Shown here piece after piece: positions 6,822-10,156 of a stretch of DNA of 10,156 nt (its first letter is position 1; the number at the start of each line of letters is the position of its first letter). The notes under the pieces are model-generated. The model searched no databases, was not told where the DNA came from, and saw nothing but the letters and a program-made list of their open reading frames with translations. The position numbers and the translations under genes were made by a program. Source of the stretch: DATNBT01 sp964579765. GTDB taxonomy: Bacteria > Acidobacteriota > Vicinamibacteria > Vicinamibacterales > CAVVIG01. The stretch covers positions 1-10,156 of the forward strand of contig CAZOIK010000058.1 in the NCBI GenBank assembly GCA_964579765.1. The letters are read 5' to 3'.

Positions 6822-7148
6822 GGAATCGGCCGGGCACGCACCGGAATCGGCCGGACAGGCGCGGCGATCGTCCTGACCGGGTGTGGAAATCGGCCGGAAC
6901 GAGGCTGGAATCGATCGGTCGCATGCCAACCTGCGCCCGGCAGGTGGTGGGATCGCACGATTCTGTGCAAACGAGCGTGTGAAACAGTCTGGAATCGGGC
7001 AGTCACCGGCCGGGATCCCCGCGGAAGGGATCGTGGAGGAGCGGGCAGGCGCCGGGGAACGGCGGGAAGGCATCGAGGCGCGGCGGGAGGGCATCGGGGA
7101 GCAGACGGCAGGCACCGGGGGAGGAGCGGGAATACCCTGGGAAGGGAC
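6822..7148. repeat. Degenerate tandem array with 21-bp period
   Basis: Sixteen units can be placed, starting at 6822, 6843, 6864, 6885, 6907, 6928, 6949, 6970, 6991, 7012, 7027, 7048, 7069, 7090, 7111 and 7129. Most begin with a form of GGAATCGGCCGG: exact at 6822 and 6843, GGAATCGATCGG at 6907, GGAATCGGGC at 6991, GGGATCG at 6949 and 7027, GGCATCGAGG at 7069 and GGCATCGGGG at 7090. Units at 6864, 6928 and 6970 have diverged but keep the phase. One unit has a 1-bp insertion (6885) and two are shortened by 6 and 3 bp. The array starts 13 bp after the beta-helix stop. Much of the 6809-7325 gap is this array; no intact gene is credible in it. A frame from 6883 reads as seven-residue repeats headed by Gly-Ile, but it lacks a ribosome site and runs out of frame over a recognisable gene remnant. 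Confidence 0.75.
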
Positions 7149-7292
7149 GGCGTCGGACCGGCCACGATCGACGCGAATGCGCCGCCGCTGTCTACGGCGC
7201 GGCAGGAGTGGCTCGGGCTCAGGCTCGAGTCGTCGCGCGGCTCGGTGGAGGTCCTTGTGATTGACTCCGCCGAGAAGCCTTCGTCGGACTAA
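7149..7292 (+). pseudogene. Orphan C-terminal end of a TIGR03435 family gene
   Basis: The frame ending at TAA 7290-7292 reads IDANAPPLSTARQEWLGLRL, then ESSRGSVEVLVIDSAEKPSSD. This matches the highly characteristic end of the soil-associated TIGR03435 family as I remember it ('...P.IFTALQEQLGLKLE...GPVEVLVIDHVEKP..'). Full family members are a few hundred residues with an N-terminal signal; here only about 40 recognisable codons remain. No start codon or ribosome site serves the frame, and the sequence just upstream is the 21-bp array, so the 5' part of the gene has been lost or replaced. The match is from memory of the family pattern rather than a search. The following cupin gene begins 33 bp after this stop. 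Confidence 0.7.
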
Positions 7293-7325
7293 TATGCTGT
7301 CCGTGCGTGAAGGGAGGAGATCGAG

Positions 7326-7865
7326 ATGCGAATCCTTGCGAACGTGATGGTGACCGCGATGGTTCTGGGCGCCGCGACGCTGCCTGTGCGTGCGCAGCGT
7401 GGGGCATCCGACGCATCGACGCGGGCCACGACTCGAGACGCGCAAGGTCCAGAGCCCGATCGAGGGCACATCCCGTTCGTCCTTCCGAAGGACATCAAAT
7501 GGACGGGCACGCCGGGACGGAATGAGACGGCGATTCTGTTCGGCGACCAGACCCGCGAGGGGCCGTACGGGGTGCTCATCAAGTGGTATCCGGGCAACTT
7601 CTCGCGCCCGCACTTCCACGACCAGACGCGCCACATCTACGTCGTGTCGGGCACGTGGTGGGTGAGCGCGAGCAACGTGTACGACGAGCACACGACGTAT
7701 CCGCTTCACGCGGGCACGTTCTCGACCGACGTCGCGAACACCGTGCATTGGGACGGCTGCCGCACCGGCGAGTCGGAGCCGGCGGTCATTCTGCTCACCG
7801 GCATGGGACCCGTGAAGACGGTGCAGGTCGATACGGACGGCAAGCCTCTCCCGCCGCGCCGCTGA
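7326..7865 (+). CDS. Secreted cupin-domain protein
   Basis: The 179-residue protein has a signal peptide (MRILANVMVTAMVLGAATLP, cleavage after VRA at residue 23) and a Gly/Arg/Asp-rich linker. A single cupin barrel spans about residues 48-165. The first cupin motif is RPHFHDQTRHIYVVSG (94-109), with H96, H98 and H103. The second is TVHWDG (139-144), with H141. These four His residues fit a metal site; the Glu usual in the first motif is absent. Cupins of this type include ChrR-like and DUF4437-like proteins, and the family covers dioxygenases, isomerases and sensors, so no reaction can be named. The start is fixed by GGAGG at 7313-7317, 8 nt before the ATG. The NHL-repeat gene begins 10 bp after the stop, so the two are probably co-transcribed. 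Confidence 0.85.
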   Translation: MRILANVMVTAMVLGAATLPVRAQRGASDASTRATTRDAQGPEPDRGHIPFVLPKDIKWTGTPGRNETAILFGDQTREGPYGVLIKWYPGNFSRPHFHDQTRHIYVVSGTWWVSASNVYDEHTTYPLHAGTFSTDVANTVHWDGCRTGESEPAVILLTGMGPVKTVQVDTDGKPLPPRR

Positions 7866-7875
7866 AGCACCAGCC

Positions 7876-8844
7876 ATGCGCGCCATGCTTGCGGCCGGCG
7901 TGTTCGCGGTTGCCCTTGGGCAGGCGGCTCCGTACCGTCTCGTCCCCGATCACTTCACATTGCCCGGCGGCCGGAAGATCGGATCCGTCATCGCCGTTGA
8001 CATCGATCGCGACGGCCGCAGCGTGTGGGCGTTCGAGCGCTGCGGCGGCACGAGCCAGGGCCTCGCGTGCGCCGAATCGACGCTGGCGCCGGTGCTGAAG
8101 TTCGATCGCTCGGGACGCCTCGTCGCGAGCTTCGGCGCAGGGCGGTTCGTGAACCCGCACGGCATCTTCGTCGATCGACAGGGAAACGTCTGGCTCGCCG
8201 ACGGCGGCGCGAAGAACGGCAAGGGCGATCAGGTGTTCAAGTTCAGCCCGGACGGAAAACTGCTGATGACGCTCGGCAAGGCCGGCGTCGCCGGCGACGG
8301 CCCCGACACGTTCGGGCCGCCCTCCGACGTCGTTGTCGCGCCGAACGGCGACATCTTCGTCGCCGACGGCCACGGCGGCGCCACGAACGCGCGCATCGTG
8401 AAGTTCGCGAAGGACGGCACGTTCGTCAAGGCGTGGGGCAGCAAGGGCGCGGGCCCAGGCCAGTTCAACACGCCGCACTCGTTGACGATGGACTCGACCG
8501 GGCGGATCTTCGTCGCGGATCGCGGCAACAACCGCATTCAGATCTTCGATCAGGACGGGACGTTCCTCGCGGAGTGGAAGCAGTTCGGCCGGCCGAGCGG
8601 CGTGTTCATCGACCGGCACGACGTGCTGTACGCGGCGGACACGCAGTCGGATGAGAAGGTGAATCCCGGCTTCACGCGCGGCGTCTACATCGGCAGCGCG
8701 AAGGACGGGAAGGTGACGACGATCATTTCGGATCCCGACCCGAACGGCGTCGGGGAAGGCGTCGCGGCCGACGCCGACGGGAACGTGTATATGGCGCTTT
8801 CGACGGGGCAGGCGCTGAAGCAGTACGTCCGGGCCGGCCGCTGA
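7876..8844 (+). CDS. Exported NHL-repeat six-bladed beta-propeller (amidating-lyase-like)
   Basis: The 322-residue protein begins with a short signal peptide (MRAMLAAGVFAVALGQAA). It then has NHL-type blades: VIAVDIDRDGRSVWAFER (38-55), NPHGIFVDRQGNVWLADGG (93-111), PPSDVVVAPNGDIFVADGHG (148-167), TPHSLTMDSTGRIFVADRGN (199-218), RPSGVFIDRHDVLYAADTQ (239-257) and GEGVAADADGNVYMALS (293-309). C56 and C65 could form a disulfide. The overall pattern resembles the peptidyl-alpha-hydroxyglycine alpha-amidating lyase group, whose zinc site uses three blade histidines. H95 and H201 fit two of them, but the fifth blade has Ser (S241) at the matching place, so lyase activity is doubtful and a binding role is possible. 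No clear ribosome site precedes the ATG; coupling to the cupin gene 10 bp upstream is likely. A putative terminator overlaps its stop codon. Confidence 0.85.
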   Translation: MRAMLAAGVFAVALGQAAPYRLVPDHFTLPGGRKIGSVIAVDIDRDGRSVWAFERCGGTSQGLACAESTLAPVLKFDRSGRLVASFGAGRFVNPHGIFVDRQGNVWLADGGAKNGKGDQVFKFSPDGKLLMTLGKAGVAGDGPDTFGPPSDVVVAPNGDIFVADGHGGATNARIVKFAKDGTFVKAWGSKGAGPGQFNTPHSLTMDSTGRIFVADRGNNRIQIFDQDGTFLAEWKQFGRPSGVFIDRHDVLYAADTQSDEKVNPGFTRGVYIGSAKDGKVTTIISDPDPNGVGEGVAADADGNVYMALSTGQALKQYVRAGR

Positions 8845-9313
8845 CGACGCCCGGCTTTTTCCTGCTTCTGGCCTTCTGCGCGTGGCGCGCCGGCTTGGCC
8901 AGCAGCGCGTCGTGCTGGTCGTAGGCTTCGCGCAGCCAGTCGGTGATCGGCGCTTCGACCTCGTCGCGGTGCGTGACGCGGATCATGTTCGCGTACTTCG
9001 CCCGCGATCCCTTCATCACGCTGCGGACCTGCGGCGCCTTGATCGGCCGGCCGAGGATCACACAGAGCTCGAGGTACTTCGGCTTCGGGCGGACGAAAAA
9101 GTAGCAGACCTTCTTCGAGAACATGATCGAGTGGTGCGACGCGTAGACGCGCTGCGGCCCGAACTCCAGGGCCGTCTCGCGCAGCCGCTCCCACGCGTCC
9201 CGCAGGTCGTCGGACAAATCACGCGTCAGCGCCGCTTCGGTCGTCGTCCAGCAGTCGTGATCCTCGCCCTGCTCGACCCACTGCTTGCAGTGAAAGCACT
9301 CGTGGCCGGCCAC
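8723..9313 (-). CDS. DUF5655-type protein with N-terminal zinc-knuckle motif
   Basis: The start is GTG (9313-9311). Residues 6-21 contain C6-x2-C9, then H19-x-C21 (CFHCKQW...DHDCW), a plausible zinc-binding knuckle. Residues about 28-140 carry the conserved domain: LRDAWERLRE, QRVYASHHSIMFSKKVCYFF, VRPKPKYLELCVILGRP, KAPQVR, RVTHRDEVEAPITDWLREAY. I recognise this as the DUF5655 pattern, whose function is unknown. After residue 145 the protein becomes an Arg/Lys/Pro/Ser tail (about 50 residues) with no visible conservation. Residues 157-196 are encoded antisense to the 3' end of the NHL gene, a 122-bp overlap, so the original stop may have been lost and the tail may not be functional. No Shine-Dalgarno sequence is seen; a -10-like GATAAT sits 6 nt before the GTG, which suggests a leaderless message. 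The protein is predicted cytoplasmic. Confidence 0.8.
   Translation of the reverse strand: MAGHECFHCKQWVEQGEDHDCWTTTEAALTRDLSDDLRDAWERLRETALEFGPQRVYASHHSIMFSKKVCYFFVRPKPKYLELCVILGRPIKAPQVRSVMKGSRAKYANMIRVTHRDEVEAPITDWLREAYDQHDALLAKPARHAQKARSRKKPGVVSGRPGRTASAPAPSKAPYTRSRRRRPRRLPRRRSGRDPK
8829..8860 (+). terminator. Putative intrinsic terminator of the cupin/NHL unit
   Basis: CCGGGC (8829-8834) pairs with GCCCGG (8849-8854), with a 14-nt loop holding the NHL gene's stop codon (8842-8844), and CTTTTT follows (8855-8860). The stem is only 6 bp but all G-C, and the T-run is rare in this DNA. The same bases encode part of the basic tail of the opposing protein. Confidence 0.45.
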
Positions 9314-9319
9314 GTCACG

Positions 9320-9325
9320 ATTATC
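9320..9325 (-). promoter_or_regulatory. Candidate -10 box giving a leaderless mRNA for the DUF5655 gene
   Basis: On the minus strand 9325-9320 reads GATAAT (5 of 6 to consensus), with 6 nt before the GTG at 9313. A start about 7 nt after the box would fall on the G of GTG itself. I find no good -35 match 16-18 bp upstream. Confidence 0.4.
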
Positions 9326-9443
9326 GACCAGCGCGGACGGCCGTTACAGAGCCCTTACGCGTTGGGCTTGGCTCAGTCGCTCGATCCGCGGTTCGTCAGG
9401 ATAGTCGGCTGCCGTTTACGCCAACCGTAATAGCATGTGAGCC

Positions 9444-9908
9444 GTGAGCGTGCTGCCGACGCGTCGCCTGCGGCTGGGATGGCTGACCTGCGCACTTGCG
9501 CTCAGTGGCTGCTCGCGGACGCCGGCGCCCGCGCCGAAGCCGCGCGTCGTCAACCTCATGCTGTCGTCGGACGGCGACTTCCTCGCGTTCAAGCCGGACG
9601 AGCTGACGTGCCCGACGGGCGTTCACGTCCACTTGACGTTTCACCATGCGGGCAAGTATCTCAACGCGGTCCACAACTGGGTGCTCGTCTATCCGCACCA
9701 GATGGACGCCGTCGACAAGGACGCCGAGAAGCACGACGGGACGGTCTCGCCCGACGATCCGCGCGTCGTCGCCGTCGCGCCGATGTGCGGCAAGGGCGAG
9801 ACGGTGACGACCGATTTCACCGCGCCCCCGCCGGGCGACTATCCGTTCTTCTGCTCGACGCCGGGGCACGCCGTCGACATGAACGGGATCCTGCACGTGA
9901 CGCCGTAA
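9444..9908 (+). CDS. Azurin-like type-1 copper lipoprotein
   Basis: The 154-residue protein has a lipoprotein signal: basic N-terminus, hydrophobic WLTCALAL and the lipobox LSGC ending at C23, followed by a Pro/Ala linker. The cupredoxin domain holds all azurin-type copper ligands: H77 in NAVHNWVLV, and C137, H142 and M146 in FFCSTPGHAVDMNGIL. The segment SPDDPRVVAVAP...GKGETVTTDF aligns with the azurin pattern before the Cys loop, so this is closer to azurin than to plastocyanin. Such proteins shuttle single electrons in the periplasm or at the membrane. Azurin's usual N-terminal disulfide is missing; C56 and C115 are present instead. The start is a GTG without a clear Shine-Dalgarno sequence; an ATG at 9435 in the same frame is followed at once by TGA. 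A TAATAG at 9428-9433 could be a -10 box. A possible partner is any dehydrogenase or oxidase of the cell, perhaps the quinoprotein at 2670. Confidence 0.9.
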   Translation: MSVLPTRRLRLGWLTCALALSGCSRTPAPAPKPRVVNLMLSSDGDFLAFKPDELTCPTGVHVHLTFHHAGKYLNAVHNWVLVYPHQMDAVDKDAEKHDGTVSPDDPRVVAVAPMCGKGETVTTDFTAPPPGDYPFFCSTPGHAVDMNGILHVTP

Positions 9909-9936
9909 CCTGCTTCCACACACAGAGAGGATGCTT

Positions 9937-10156
9937 ATGAAGCGAACCACGAAGATGCTGGCCGCCGTCACCGCCGCTGGTCTGGCCGTGACGCTCCTCG
10001 CGCCCGCGCTGTCCGCGCAGCAGCTCAAGTCGCCCGACGATGTGAAGACGACGCTGTTGCTGCTGGTGCAGGTGTCCAACGACATGAAGCGGCAGATCAC
10101 GAACAAGAACTTCGCGCGCGTGCCGCACGAGTACATGGAGTTCACCGAGGCGGCCG
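9937..10156 (+). CDS. N-terminal part of an exported protein of unknown function (3'-truncated)
   Basis: The frame runs from ATG 9937 to the right edge (73 full codons). MKRTTKMLAAVTAAGLAVTL with cleavage after ALSA (about residue 27) is a clear Sec signal peptide. The mature part (QLKSPDDVKTTLLLLVQVSN, then DMKRQITNKNFARVPHEYME) looks alpha-helical and charged. I do not recognise the family; a helical-bundle or cytochrome-associated protein is possible but unsupported, and no CXXCH is present in the visible part. A second in-frame ATG lies at 9931, but GAGAGG at 9925-9930 touches it and is 6 nt from the ATG at 9937, so 9937 is preferred. The gene follows the azurin-like gene by 28 bp and could share its transcript. 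Confidence 0.8.
   Translation, partial: MKRTTKMLAAVTAAGLAVTLLAPALSAQQLKSPDDVKTTLLLLVQVSNDMKRQITNKNFARVPHEYMEFTEAA

Noticed and set aside
6822..7148. CRISPR array
   Set aside because: The period is 21 bp with degenerate units and no unique spacers, and there are no cas genes.
4718..7165. 815-codon open frame on the minus strand
   Set aside because: It is opposite the beta-helix gene and the repeat array, with Arg/Val/Asp/His-rich antisense composition typical of GC-rich DNA and no domain.
6735..7886. 383-codon minus-strand open frame
   Set aside because: It is antisense to the cupin gene and the array, with no recognisable motif or ribosome site.
9346..9370. Weak hairpin GAGCCC...GGGCTT around ACGCGT in the divergent gap
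   Set aside because: The stem is only 5-6 bp with a 9-nt loop and no T-run, so it is not distinguishable from chance.
9364..9400. tRNA-like words (GGCTCAGTCG, GGTTCG) in the 9314-9443 gap
   Set aside because: They are too close together for an anticodon arm and no acceptor stem can be paired.

Overview
The window is high-GC DNA from a bacterial chromosome, most likely an Acidobacteriota soil lineage such as Vicinamibacteria. The lineage call is inference. It rests on the GC-rich codon use, many small secreted proteins of kinds common in that phylum, and a 3' fragment of the soil-associated TIGR03435 family, which is expanded in Acidobacteriota. I see no rRNA, tRNA, CRISPR array, transposase or phage gene. 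I count eleven protein-coding genes (two cut by the window edges) and one gene remnant.

Layout. At the left edge a partial gene (2-313) and a small secreted protein (316-687) run rightward with a 2-bp gap. They converge on a leftward two-gene operon: an isocitrate/isopropylmalate-dehydrogenase-family enzyme (2621-1557) whose stop overlaps the start of a LigI-type amidohydrolase (1560-691). This pair looks like a small catabolic module for a carboxylic acid. A 48-bp divergent promoter separates it from a rightward periplasmic quinoprotein (2670-4232) that resembles polyvinyl-alcohol dehydrogenase without a haem domain. It converges on a small leftward exported protein (4619-4245).

A 185-bp AT-richer divergent region (4620-4804) holds a two-copy bipartite repeat that looks like an operator. 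It precedes a secreted right-handed beta-helix protein (4805-6808). The 517-bp gap that follows has no intact gene. It carries a degenerate tandem array with a 21-bp period (6822-7148) that runs directly into the orphan C-terminal end of a TIGR03435 gene (about 7149-7292). Next comes a rightward two-gene unit, a secreted cupin (7326-7865) and an NHL-repeat propeller (7876-8844), closed by a plausible intrinsic terminator. It converges on and overlaps a leftward DUF5655-type protein (9313-8723). At the right end are an azurin-like copper lipoprotein (9444-9908) and the start of another exported protein (9937 to the edge).

How the genes work together. Most rightward genes encode exported proteins (dehydrogenase, beta-helix, cupin, NHL propeller, cupredoxin), suggesting extracytoplasmic breakdown or oxidation of organic matter. 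No single pathway can be proven from the order. The least explained features are the 21-bp array, the TIGR03435 remnant, the 4672-4711 repeat pair, a strong palindrome inside the amidohydrolase gene, and start codons lying almost at the predicted transcription start.
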